DNA from: Xenorhabdus thuongxuanensis | Lineage (GTDB): Bacteria > Pseudomonadota > Gammaproteobacteria > Enterobacterales > Enterobacteriaceae | Assembly: GCF_001908095.1 (NCBI RefSeq) | Contig: NZ_MKGR01000008.1 | Span: 1 to 64,000, forward strand | DNA: 64,000 nt | Direction: 5' to 3' | Shown: one piece after another, positions 1 to 6,780 of the stretch | How positions within the stretch are numbered: position 1 is the stretch's first letter | Layout: every line of letters begins with the position of its first letter | The notes under the pieces: generated by a model | Databases searched by the model: none | Told to the model about the DNA's origin: nothing | What the model saw: only the letters and a program-made list of their open reading frames with translations | Program-made: the position numbers and the translations under genes

Positions 1-162
1 GGATAGTATTTCGCATATTGATTACCTCATCGCTATTATTATGTTGCCGACTTTTAGCCCTGTCCGGCGCAGGGTGTTGTGGTATTATCTTTACGCCTGT
101 GATTTCTTTGAACGGAGACTCAGGCGAAAAACATCAACCACCCTATAAAAAGGAGTTAAATA

Positions 163-433
163 ACGGCCTCAAAAGAGGAACTAATCCAATTCTTCGAAGA
201 TGCAAAAAAAATCGCGTGAAGGACATATTATTGAGGATAGAATAACCGCACTTGAAATCATGACTTGTGCTATAGCAGCCTCCTTAAAAGGAGAAAGCAG
301 AGAGAACTTTTTGACCATCATGAATTCTTTTTCACATGTAAATAACCCGATGAAAAACCGAACAGATAAGTCTGTTGCAGATTTACATGTTCTCAGTGCT
401 AATTTTGTAACCATACTCAATTCCCTCAAATAG
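163..433 (+). pseudogene. small phage-type gene, possibly frameshifted, start codon in doubt
   Basis: An open frame from the ATG at 200 gives 77 residues with a plausible helical body, but that ATG has no Shine-Dalgarno. A second frame just upstream, following AAGGAG at 150-155, reads T-A-S-K-E-E-L-I-Q-F-F-E-D-A-K-K before stopping at 217; its first codon is ACG at 163 where ATG would be expected. The two frames join sensibly if one A is removed from the eight-A run at 204-211. I infer a decayed small phage gene, or an intact shorter gene starting at 200. The family is not recognised. Upstream bases 1-160 hold nothing I can support. Confidence 0.35.
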
Positions 434-464
434 TGAACTATTCAGCCTCAATTTATGGGGCTGT

Positions 465-962
465 TTATTGATCAGCGAATTCAAAGGCAATATCACCTAC
501 ATATATACCATGCTTAAATATTTTTAATTCACCAACACCACACACCGAAGAAGAAGAAACCCCTTCCGTATTTAATAAATGCTGTTGATTAAATTCGAAC
601 AATTTACTTTCAAAAGTATTACGAACAAAAGACAAAACTTCTTGCAGAGTTTTTTCGGTATTATGAAGTAATTTATCAGACGTCTTTGACATTGTGCCAT
701 TAAGCGCTTTCTCAACCGAATCAACTACCGATTGAACTTGTACCTGCGGCTGAGCCTGCACCAGATCCCCAAACCCAATCCGCACAGATTTAGAAAAAGG
801 GTAATCACTACCCGTTGCAACCTGCATAAACTGCCCCAACGTTTCCTGAATATATTCAGGGGTGATTTCAACCTCGTCTTTGATATCAGCAAAGACATCA
901 TGCAGACGTGCCATCATCGTTAGTTGCAGCTTTGAACGTTCCAGTGATGTTGAGTTTTTCAT
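465..962 (-). CDS. hypothetical prophage protein (165 aa)
   Basis: This 165-residue protein is not recognised. It has no signal peptide or membrane segment and a largely helical, charged composition; a Gln/Val-rich stretch near residues 70-80 and a small Gly/Ser/Cys patch near 137-145 stand out. It is the last of three minus-strand genes (with 990-1193 and 1212-1400) that diverge from the repressor at 1461, the position of early lytic genes in P2-like prophages. An AGAGAG purine run precedes the ATG. An early phage or satellite accessory protein is an inference from position only. Confidence 0.55.
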   Translation of the reverse strand: MKNSTSLERSKLQLTMMARLHDVFADIKDEVEITPEYIQETLGQFMQVATGSDYPFSKSVRIGFGDLVQAQPQVQVQSVVDSVEKALNGTMSKTSDKLLHNTEKTLQEVLSFVRNTFESKLFEFNQQHLLNTEGVSSSSVCGVGELKIFKHGIYVGDIAFEFADQ

Positions 963-989
963 TTTTTTACTCTCTGTTGAACTAATATT

Positions 990-1193
990 TCAGCCATTTG
1001 CTATAGCATCTTGCAACATAGCGATCATGTTGACCTGAATTTTTCCTTTGCTACCGATCTTGGGACGAATGATTATTTCTCCTCTGTTAACCATTCCGCG
1101 ACAAGTATTTTCAGGAATACCACTAAGCTCGGCATACTTACCAATTGAGACATAAGGTGAAGTAACGTAATAATTGATAATAATGTTTTTCAT
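990..1193 (-). CDS. Cox-like excisionase/regulator of a P2-type prophage
   Basis: This 67-residue protein carries a winged-helix or MerR-like DNA-binding stretch (SIGKYAELSGIPENTCRGMV) followed by a basic wing (RPKIGSKGKIQVN), as in P2 Cox and related small excisionases. In P2-like phages Cox represses the repressor promoter and directs excision together with the integrase. It sits in the divergent early operon opposite the CI-type repressor at 1461, as expected for Cox. I chose the ATG at 1193 over the TTG two codons earlier. The family assignment rests on motif and position. Confidence 0.6.
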   Translation of the reverse strand: MKNIIINYYVTSPYVSIGKYAELSGIPENTCRGMVNRGEIIIRPKIGSKGKIQVNMIAMLQDAIANG

Positions 1194-1211
1194 TAGCAAT
1201 CTAAACCTCGC

Positions 1212-1400
1212 CTAAATACAGGAAGATTTCTTCCCTTCGAAGTAATAAATCCGAGCTAGACTCGATATAGAACGAGAATCCTTGTGCGCCTTAACTCTCA
1301 GATCTTCGTACTCCTCTACAGGTATCCGTATTACAACCTGCTTTTCAGTAGCAGAGCCACTTGGCGTTCGCGATAAGCGAATGGGCGTATCATGTGACAT
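1212..1400 (-). CDS. ribbon-helix-helix DNA-binding protein (62 aa)
   Basis: This is a short protein with an N-terminal basic tail and a beta strand (KQVVIRIPVEEYEDL) followed by two helices, the Arc/MetJ ribbon-helix-helix pattern. It is the first gene of the leftward early operon, 60 bp from the divergent repressor start at 1461, so it probably takes part in early gene control. Small RHH proteins at this position occur in several P2-like and satellite prophages. No specific family name is justified. Confidence 0.5.
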   Translation of the reverse strand: MSHDTPIRLSRTPSGSATEKQVVIRIPVEEYEDLRVKAHKDSRSISSLARIYYFEGKKSSCI

Positions 1401-1460
1401 AATGTTATATTGTGCTCTGTTAGGTTAATGTTTAAGTAAGAGTAAGGATGAAAAGCTCAC

Positions 1461-1829
1461 ATGTCAACACAAAAAAATGATGTTTTCATCACAATAGGGA
1501 AAAGACTGAGAGAAGAAAGGGAAAAAATTGGAGCGAGCCAAGACTTGATGGCTAAAACGTTTGGTGTTTCCACAAGAACTTGGGGGGAGTACGAAAGAGG
1601 TAAGACAGCCCCTAATGCAGCAATGCTTTCTATGCTAGCGACTGAATATGGTTTTGATATCAATTATATCATAACCGGAATACGTGCTGCACCTGTAATT
1701 ATTTCAGTCGAAGAACAGGCGTTAATTGAACATTATCGTGCTATGAGCGAAGAATCTCGTGCGAGTATGCGAGCAGTTGGATCAGCGTTTGCGCAATCAT
1801 CACTTGATAAACAAGTAAAAAACAGATAA
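1461..1829 (+). CDS. CI-type phage repressor, XRE helix-turn-helix (122 aa)
   Basis: Residues 10-70 form an XRE helix-turn-helix (IGKRLREEREKIGASQDLMA, then FGVSTRTWGEYERGKTAP). The C-terminal half has the D-I-N-Y-I-I-T-G and E-E-Q-A-L-I-E-H-Y-R-A-M pattern seen in small repressors of P2-like and Mu-like phages. It lacks an S24 peptidase domain, so it is not a RecA-cleaved repressor. It diverges from the Cox/RHH operon with only 60 bp between, and probably represses that operon. TGTTA-type short repeats occur both in this gap and upstream of 1980, but I cannot define an operator. Confidence 0.7.
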   Translation: MSTQKNDVFITIGKRLREEREKIGASQDLMAKTFGVSTRTWGEYERGKTAPNAAMLSMLATEYGFDINYIITGIRAAPVIISVEEQALIEHYRAMSEESRASMRAVGSAFAQSSLDKQVKNR

Positions 1830-1979
1830 CTGCGGAATTTATTCAACAGAAATCATCACTTTTATAAACTGTGATCTATAAACATGTTATCCATTAGTTA
1901 CAATGTTATGTTAAGTGAAGCTAATTGATAATTATTGCATTATTAGTTATCAGTCACATAACCAAACTGGAGACATTTA

Positions 1980-2300
1980 ATGGGTACTATAGGTCGCAGA
2001 TTAATCAATGAACTTAAACGATTGGGATTCAGTGAGGCGGATTTTGCAGAATTGACAGGATATTCAGGTAGTAGTCATGACGGAACTTCTCTTGACTGCT
2101 TATATTTACAAGTATTAGCAAAATACGGAGTTGACACGTCATATATAGTCACAGGGAACAGAATTCAGCCGATAGAAATATCGGAAGATGAACAAGAAAT
2201 AATTGAACAATATCGCGCCATGAATAAGGCGCACCGTTTAAAGATACAGAAAACTGATAATGAAATTACACACGAAAGAAATAGAGAAACAGTAAAGTAA
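1980..2300 (+). CDS. second, diverged repressor paralogue (106 aa)
   Basis: The C-terminal half closely matches the preceding repressor: S-Y-I-V-T-G-N-R against N-Y-I-I-T-G-I-R, then E-D-E-Q-E-I-I-E-Q-Y-R-A-M against E-E-Q-A-L-I-E-H-Y-R-A-M. The N-terminal domain is about six residues shorter in the turn and recognition-helix region, and its sequence there (SGSSHDGTS) is unlike a canonical recognition helix. CTGGAGA precedes the ATG. I infer a tandem duplication whose product may dimerise with the first repressor but bind other DNA or none; it could also be decaying. Confidence 0.55.
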   Translation: MGTIGRRLINELKRLGFSEADFAELTGYSGSSHDGTSLDCLYLQVLAKYGVDTSYIVTGNRIQPIEISEDEQEIIEQYRAMNKAHRLKIQKTDNEITHERNRETVK

Positions 2301-2351
2301 TCACGACTCTAAATTAACCCTGTTATTATTTTTTATTTTTTAGAGTCGTGA
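2301..2351 (+). terminator. 13-bp perfect inverted repeat with T-rich loop
   Basis: TCACGACTCTAAA at 2301-2313 is exactly complementary to TTTAGAGTCGTGA at 2339-2351, with a 25-nt T-rich loop. It lies immediately after the repressor paralogue and 39 bp before the next gene. There is no U tract after the 3' arm, so it may be a weak terminator, an mRNA-stabilising hairpin or a protein site. Confidence 0.45.
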
Positions 2352-2389
2352 GTATTTTAACCTGACTCATTCTTAACCAAGGGTAATAT

Positions 2390-2926
2390 ATGAAAAACAT
2401 TATTCTCGGCATCATCTTAACTACCAACGTCTTTCCTGCAATAACTCATGCTAGCCCTGTAAATACACTATATAAAAAAGCCATCGGTAACATTGTCGAT
2501 AACCCTCAATGTAACGAGCAGGAATTTCTTCTGGAGACACCCCACAAGATAAGTGATGATGAAGACGATATACAGCAACATAGTACAAAATTCACTCATG
2601 ATGTTTTTGTTACCTTTTCTAAAGATACCAATACAAAAGGTTTTAATATTGATATTAGCGCATTCCCTGCCCCTAAAACGCTAAACGAACAACTCTCTGC
2701 ATTCTGTGTTATTTCTGCATTTCAAGCAGCTATCGATCCCAGCAAAACCACAAATGAATATATGAAGCTAAGCCAGAAAATGTACTCTTCCGCTTCAAAA
2801 TCAAAAAACGGGCGTGATGAATACCAATCAAAGAATTATGAACATATTGTTCATCTTGATAAGGGAACAGATAAGCCCACTCTCACTTTTCAGTTTTATC
2901 CGCAAGGCTATGAATTACCAAGGTGA
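2390..2926 (+). CDS. exported hypothetical protein, prophage cargo (178 aa)
   Basis: The first 22 residues form a standard Sec signal peptide: KN, a hydrophobic core IILGIILTTNVF, then A-I-T-H-A-S with likely cleavage after HA. The mature part is hydrophilic, with two cysteines (C41 in NPQCNEQ and one in SAFCVISAF) that could pair in the periplasm. No known family is recognised. It lies between the repressors and the integrase, the usual place for lysogenic-conversion cargo in P2-like prophages, and ends 19 bp before the integrase. Confidence 0.55.
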   Translation: MKNIILGIILTTNVFPAITHASPVNTLYKKAIGNIVDNPQCNEQEFLLETPHKISDDEDDIQQHSTKFTHDVFVTFSKDTNTKGFNIDISAFPAPKTLNEQLSAFCVISAFQAAIDPSKTTNEYMKLSQKMYSSASKSKNGRDEYQSKNYEHIVHLDKGTDKPTLTFQFYPQGYELPR

Positions 2927-2945
2927 CAAGGCAAGGTGATAAATA

Positions 2946-3953
2946 ATGACAGTAAGAAAACTACCGACTGGTCAATGGCTTTGTGAGTGCTATCCAAACG
3001 GCAAAACAGGAACCCGAATAAGAAAAAAATTTACAACCAAAGGTGAAGCGCTAGCCTTTGAGCGCAAGCTAGTACCTAAAGCAGATAACGTCAAACAAGC
3101 TATAAAGTTGAGTGATTTGGTTGAGCGTTGGTATGAAATGCACGGCAAAACACTTAATTCCGGTAGCTCAAGAAAATCTAAACTGGATGCAATTTGTGTG
3201 CGTATGGGTGACCCTTACGTTACTGAATTTGATAAAAACATGTTTGCTGTTTACCGTGAGCAACGCCTTAACGGGAAATGGAATGCAAAAGGCAAAGCCG
3301 CCCCAAAGCAAGCAACGCTTAACCGAGAACAATCATACTTACATTCTGTTTTTGCTGAATTAAAAAGGCTGGGTGAATGGGATGGAGGAAATCCGCTTGA
3401 TGGCGTTCGCCAATTTAAAGAGGGAGATCAGGAATTAGCCTTTCTTTATGAGGACGATATAAAACGGCTCTTAGCGGCATGTGAGGAATCAAAAAATAAA
3501 AATTTAGGATATATCGTGCGCATTTGCCTTGCTACTGGTGCTAGATGGAGTGAAGCCCAATCATTAACGCAATCTCAGGTTATGCCGTATAAGGTAACTT
3601 TTACTCAAACAAAAGGTAAAAAAAACAGAACTGTACCTATTTCTCAAGAGTTATATGAATTGCTTCCCAAAAGGCGTGGGGCTTTATTCTCAAACTGCTA
3701 TGACGCATTTGAAGGTGCATTAAAAAAAGCCAATATTGAACTACCAACAGGCCAGCGGACACACGTTCTCAGACATACATTTGCATCACATTTTATGATG
3801 AATGGCGGAAACATTTTAGTTCTGCAACAAATATTAGGCCATACCACCATTTTGATGACCATGCGTTACGCTCACTTCGCACCCGATCATCTTGATGCAG
3901 CAGTTTCATTAAACCCCTACGACAAACTAAAAACCGCCCAAAAAAAATCATAA
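2946..3953 (+). CDS. int: P2-type tyrosine recombinase (integrase)
   Basis: This 335-residue integrase opens with the short beta-rich arm-binding domain typical of P2-like integrases (VRKLPTGQWLCECYPNGKTG). The catalytic set is present: R200 in ATGARWSEA, H273 and R276 in HVLRH, H299 in LGHTT and the nucleophile Y308 in MRYAH. It catalyses site-specific insertion and excision of the prophage. It ends about 105 bp before the tRNA-Leu-like att core at 4058-4113, and a TGGCGAC motif at 3959-3965 recurs three times beyond the far att copy near 26.77 kb, so these may be its arm sites. Confidence 0.85.
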   Translation: MTVRKLPTGQWLCECYPNGKTGTRIRKKFTTKGEALAFERKLVPKADNVKQAIKLSDLVERWYEMHGKTLNSGSSRKSKLDAICVRMGDPYVTEFDKNMFAVYREQRLNGKWNAKGKAAPKQATLNREQSYLHSVFAELKRLGEWDGGNPLDGVRQFKEGDQELAFLYEDDIKRLLAACEESKNKNLGYIVRICLATGARWSEAQSLTQSQVMPYKVTFTQTKGKKNRTVPISQELYELLPKRRGALFSNCYDAFEGALKKANIELPTGQRTHVLRHTFASHFMMNGGNILVLQQILGHTTILMTMRYAHFAPDHLDAAVSLNPYDKLKTAQKKS

Positions 3954-4057
3954 AAAAGTGGCGACGGAAAAACATATTAGTTTTTATTGATACATATTCG
4001 AAGAGATTAACCATCTGTTTTTATTTAACTTATTGATTTTAAAAAAGCATACGAGGT

Positions 4058-4113
4058 TTTTAAAATCCCTCGGCCTTAAGGCTGTGCGGGTTCAAGTCCC
4101 GCCCTGGGCACCA
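4058..4113 (+). other. tRNA-Leu(UAA) 3' fragment serving as att core
   Basis: The sequence from the anticodon loop (TTTAAAATCCC) through the variable arm, T arm (GCGGGTTCAAGTCCCGC) and CCA end matches the 3' part of an enterobacterial tRNA-Leu(UAA). There is no 5' half: upstream bases (AAAAAAGCATACGAGG) do not form a D arm or acceptor strand. This is what integration into a tRNA 3' end leaves behind. An imperfect 33-nt copy of its right part, 4095-4127, occurs at 26656-26687 and marks the other island boundary. The complete tRNA-Leu gene is expected outside the window. Confidence 0.75.
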
Positions 4114-4130
4114 TACATAAGCTTACTAGC

Positions 4131-4246
4131 GTCTACTCTAGTAAACTAACTCTTAGAAAGACCTGATAAATCAATCAGGTCTTTTCTTTTTAGGTCTACT
4201 CTAGTCTATTGCAATCAACATGCACGGCGGGGCATAATCAGGGGCA
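4131..4246 (+). promoter_or_regulatory. candidate integrase arm sites (direct repeats)
   Basis: GTCTACTCTAGT is repeated exactly at 4131-4142 and 4194-4205. Further on, GGGGCA occurs at 4229-4234 and 4241-4246, with starts 12 bp apart. The same GGGGCA pair with the same 12-bp offset occurs at 26582-26599 beside the far att copy. Paired short direct repeats flanking both att cores are what arm-type sites of a P4-like integrase look like; the assignment is an inference. Confidence 0.5.
4158..4190 (+). terminator. rho-independent terminator after the tRNA-Leu fragment
   Basis: The stem AAGACCTGA/TCAGGTCTT with a short loop is followed by TTCTTTT. It sits 45 bp after the tRNA fragment, where a tRNA terminator would be carried along with the att site. 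Confidence 0.7.
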
Positions 4247-4274
4247 CCTACACTTCTATTTTAAATGTGCCCCT
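4240..4274 (+). promoter_or_regulatory. 8-bp inverted repeat just ahead of the integrase start
   Basis: AGGGGCAC at 4240-4247 is perfectly complementary to GTGCCCCT at 4267-4274, five bases before the ATG at 4279. The only purine-rich candidate Shine-Dalgarno (AGGGG) lies in the left arm, so folding could hide it. It overlaps a GGGGCA arm-type motif, so it may instead be a protein site. Confidence 0.4.
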
Positions 4275-4278
4275 TATA

Positions 4279-5541
4279 ATGAAACTAAACGCACGACAAA
4301 TCGAGACTGCAAAACCTAAAGAAAAAACCTACAAACTCGCTGATGGTGGCGGTCTCTACTTAGAAGTCACAACACGCGGCTCGAAGTACTGGCGTATGAA
4401 GTACTACCGCCCCACCGATAAAAAAGAAGACCGACTGGCTTTCGGTGTCTATCCAACCGTTTCTTTAGCCGATGCTCGTACCAAAAGAGACGAAGCTAAG
4501 AAGCTGATTGCTCAGGGTATTGATCCTAAAGCCGAGAAAAAAGACGCACATGCTGGGGCAAAAGGAAAACATACCTTTGAAAAAGTCGCCCGTGACTGGC
4601 ACGCCAGCAACAAACGTTGGAGCGAAGATCACGGCAACCGCATTCTACGCAGCCTTGAACATTATATATTTCCGCATATTGGCAGGCTTGATATTTCCAC
4701 TTTACGGACAAGCCAACTTTTAGCGCCGATCAAAACCGTTGATGCTGATGGAAAACATGATATTGCCCAGCGATTACAGCAACGTGTCACTTCCATCATG
4801 CGTTATGCCGTTCAGAATGATATCCTTGATTCCAATCCGGCTAATGATATGGCTGGCGCACTTTCCACCGTCAAGGCCAAACATCATCCCGCCCTGCCTC
4901 ATGAACATTTACCCGAATTTTTGAACCGACTTTCTCGCTATCGTGGACGCTTAATCACCCGTATCGCAGTAGAGCTGACTTTATTAACGTTCGTCCGTTC
5001 CAGTGAATTGAGATTTGCTCGTTGGGAAGAACTTGACCTTGAAAATGCAGTCTGGAAGATCCCCGCCACAAGAAAAGCCATTGAAGGGGTTAAATTCTCT
5101 GAACGGGGCATGAAAATGAAAACGGAGCATATTGTGCCGTTGAGTCATCAGGCTGTCACTTTGTTCAAATCATTACGCAAGCTGAGCGGTGATTGTGAAG
5201 TCATGTTCCCTAACGATCACGATCCACAAAAAGTCATGAGTGAAAGCACAGTTAATAATGCCTTGCGTGTTATGGGCTACAATACTAAGACAGAAGTCTG
5301 TGGGCATGGTTTTAGAACAATGGCGCGTGGTGCAATGGGCGAATCTGGATTGTGGAACGATGATGCCATCGAACGTCAGTTGAGCCATGTAGAAAGAAAA
5401 AATGTCAGAGCCGCCTATATTCACACATCTAAACATCTGGACGAACGGCGGCTGATGGTTCAGTGGTGGGCCGATTATCTGGATGCCAACCGAGGAAAAC
5501 ATATCACACCGTATGATTTTGCAAAAAAACGCCGGAAATAA
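4279..5541 (+). CDS. int: P4-type tyrosine recombinase (integrase with DUF4102 arm domain)
   Basis: The protein begins M-K-L-N-A-R-Q and continues with the DUF4102 signature (KLADGGGLYLEV, then YWRMKYY, then FGVYPTVSLADAR). It has the full recombinase catalytic set: R240 in TFVRSSELR, H343 and R346 in HGFR, H370 in LSHV and Y380 in RAAY. P4-family integrases insert satellites and genomic islands into tRNA 3' ends; this one lies directly downstream of the tRNA-Leu fragment in the standard orientation. I chose the ATG at 4279 rather than the GTG at 4267 because family members start at MKL or MSL. At 420 residues it is full length and probably active. Confidence 0.9.
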   Translation: MKLNARQIETAKPKEKTYKLADGGGLYLEVTTRGSKYWRMKYYRPTDKKEDRLAFGVYPTVSLADARTKRDEAKKLIAQGIDPKAEKKDAHAGAKGKHTFEKVARDWHASNKRWSEDHGNRILRSLEHYIFPHIGRLDISTLRTSQLLAPIKTVDADGKHDIAQRLQQRVTSIMRYAVQNDILDSNPANDMAGALSTVKAKHHPALPHEHLPEFLNRLSRYRGRLITRIAVELTLLTFVRSSELRFARWEELDLENAVWKIPATRKAIEGVKFSERGMKMKTEHIVPLSHQAVTLFKSLRKLSGDCEVMFPNDHDPQKVMSESTVNNALRVMGYNTKTEVCGHGFRTMARGAMGESGLWNDDAIERQLSHVERKNVRAAYIHTSKHLDERRLMVQWWADYLDANRGKHITPYDFAKKRRK

Positions 5542-5571
5542 TCTTGAATAATATCCATAACGTGCTGAGTA

Positions 5572-5984
5572 TATGATGTTTTTTTAGACTTTGTTGGCAC
5601 TGCCAGCAGAGTCTATTTTTTACACGATTTATAGTACAACAACCATCATAGGGTGATTTTTTATCCTTTGCTGGCAGTGCCAGCATAGCCTGTTTTTCAG
5701 ACAATATATTAACAAGTAAAATCACACATTCTGATCTTGTCAATTCTTTATTTTGTCCTTCGTACAGTTAATCTTGTTATCGCAACCATTAAATAGGGTG
5801 TTTTTTTAAACTTTGTTGCCTGGGGCAACTAAGGTTGTTTTTTTGCACAATAAAGGAGCATTATAAAATATTTATTAAATTCAATGCGTTATATATATTG
5901 AATTTAACTCATCTTGATATTATAGCCACAGTATTGATGATTCTTTATGCTTGTGTGCCCGTGGCACACAAGTCTATTTTTCAT
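5572..5984 (+). repeat. array of four 29-nt variable-stem hairpins with T-tract flanks
   Basis: Four hairpins of identical length lie at 5586-5614, 5663-5691, 5808-5836 and 5947-5975. Each is preceded by a G-TG(A)-TTTTTT-like run and followed by (A/G)TTTTT. Outer positions are shared (A-x-x-CTT at the start, G-x-CT or GGTT at the end), while the inner arms differ and remain self-complementary: TTGGCA/TGCCAG, CTGGCA/TGCCAG, TTGCC/GGCAA and TGTGCC/GGCACA. The first pairs over its full 14-bp arms, allowing G-U. The region between integrase and alpA has no credible gene. Terminator-like RNA control elements or replication and packaging sites are possible. Confidence 0.7.
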
Positions 5985-6122
5985 ACATTCAATAACCCGT
6001 ATTTAATTTTACGAATTGCATAAAGAGTTTACGCTTTCAATTAAACAGAATTTTTAAATAATCCTCTGTCATCAAATAACGTCTACCAAGGCATTTCAAG
6101 GACTCGATAACAGGGGGTATAC

Positions 6123-6329
6123 ATGCCAACAATGACAACATCTAAAGAAAGTCTTATTCGCCTGCCAGAAGTTCAGCGCAGAACGGGTTATAGCAAAGCA
6201 TGGATCTACAGGCTGATTAAAGAAGATAAATTCCCGAAACAAGTCAAAATCGGCCCTCGTTCGGTTGCGTTTGTTGAATCAGAAATTGATGGCTGGGTGG
6301 ATCAGCGGATTGCTGAGTCTCGTGCCTGA
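6123..6329 (+). CDS. alpA: AlpA-family transcriptional activator
   Basis: This 68-residue protein has the AlpA pattern: LIRLPEVQRRTGYSKAWIYR forms a MerR-like helix-turn-helix, followed by FPKQVKIGPRSVAFVESEID and a terminal helix GWVDQRI. AlpA-family proteins are small DNA-binding regulators encoded just after the integrase in P4-like satellites and islands, where they activate integrase or excision genes. GGGGGT precedes the ATG. The gene is complete. Confidence 0.85.
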   Translation: MPTMTTSKESLIRLPEVQRRTGYSKAWIYRLIKEDKFPKQVKIGPRSVAFVESEIDGWVDQRIAESRA

Positions 6330-6427
6330 TCGAGTACTGGCCTGAATTTTGGTGCATTCGTTCACAATGCAGATAATTCTTTCATTAAGAGATATGCAAG
6401 TCTTGCAATTATTATTTAAACAGCAAA

Positions 6428-6452
6428 AGGATAGCGGCATGGGAGCTATCCT
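6428..6452. terminator. hairpin between alpA and the converging RHH gene
   Basis: AGGATAGC at 6428-6435 pairs with GCTATCCT at 6445-6452 around a 9-nt loop. It lies between two converging genes, alpA (+) and the ribbon-helix-helix gene (-). AAAA precedes the left arm, giving a short U run on the minus strand, so it could stop transcription from the right. Confidence 0.4.
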
Positions 6453-6473
6453 CCTAATTAATTGTCGGCTGGT

Positions 6474-6647
6474 TCAACCCTTGGGTTCAATACCACGTGA
6501 TTGGAGTTCTTTACGAAGTACGCGCTTGATCCATGTAGCAAGGGAAGCATCACCATCGGTTTTTGCCTGTTCTTCAAGTTGTTGCCTGAATTCTTCCGTC
6601 AATCTCATTTGGTATTGGGGAGAACGCTTTTCTTTTTGTGTTGACAT
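6474..6647 (-). CDS. Arc-type ribbon-helix-helix repressor (57 aa)
   Basis: Starting at the internal ATG (6647), the protein reads M-S-T-Q-K-E-K then the RHH strand and helices (PQYQMRLTEEFRQQLEEQAK, then SLATWIKRVLRKEL), as in Arc and similar small phage repressors. The longer frame upstream of this ATG is unlike any family and is ignored. It is divergent from the primase gene, and two copies of a palindrome lie at its start (6648-6657 and 6679-6688), as expected for an autorepressor that also controls the rightward replication operon. Confidence 0.7.
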   Translation of the reverse strand: MSTQKEKRSPQYQMRLTEEFRQQLEEQAKTDGDASLATWIKRVLRKELQSRGIEPKG

Positions 6648-6690
6648 GGTAATTACCCAAGGATATTTTAAATTACATGGTAATGACCAT
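6644..6690. promoter_or_regulatory. paired operator sites for the RHH repressor
   Basis: ACATGGTAATTACC (6644-6657) and ACATGGTAATGACC (6675-6688) differ at one base. Each contains a 10-bp (near-)palindrome, GGTAATTACC or GGTAATGACC, with starts 31 bp apart, about three helical turns on one DNA face. The first abuts the repressor start codon. Assignment to this RHH protein is an inference from position and symmetry. Confidence 0.6.
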
Positions 6691-6780
6691 TTTAATTTTA
6701 GTAACCAAATAAAACAACGCCCCATAGTGCTCGCAACACATACAGGGCGTCTGACCAATAACCGTTGAGAGATAACGATA

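Noticed and set aside
18..245. 75-residue open frame at the left edge
   Set aside because: It overlaps the better supported frames at 163-433 and has no ribosome site; a signal-peptide-like start alone is not enough.
5586..5975. CRISPR array
   Set aside because: The conserved parts are the flanks of self-complementary cores, spacing is irregular (77, 145 and 139 bp between starts) and no cas gene is present. No other repeat-spacer pattern was seen in the window.
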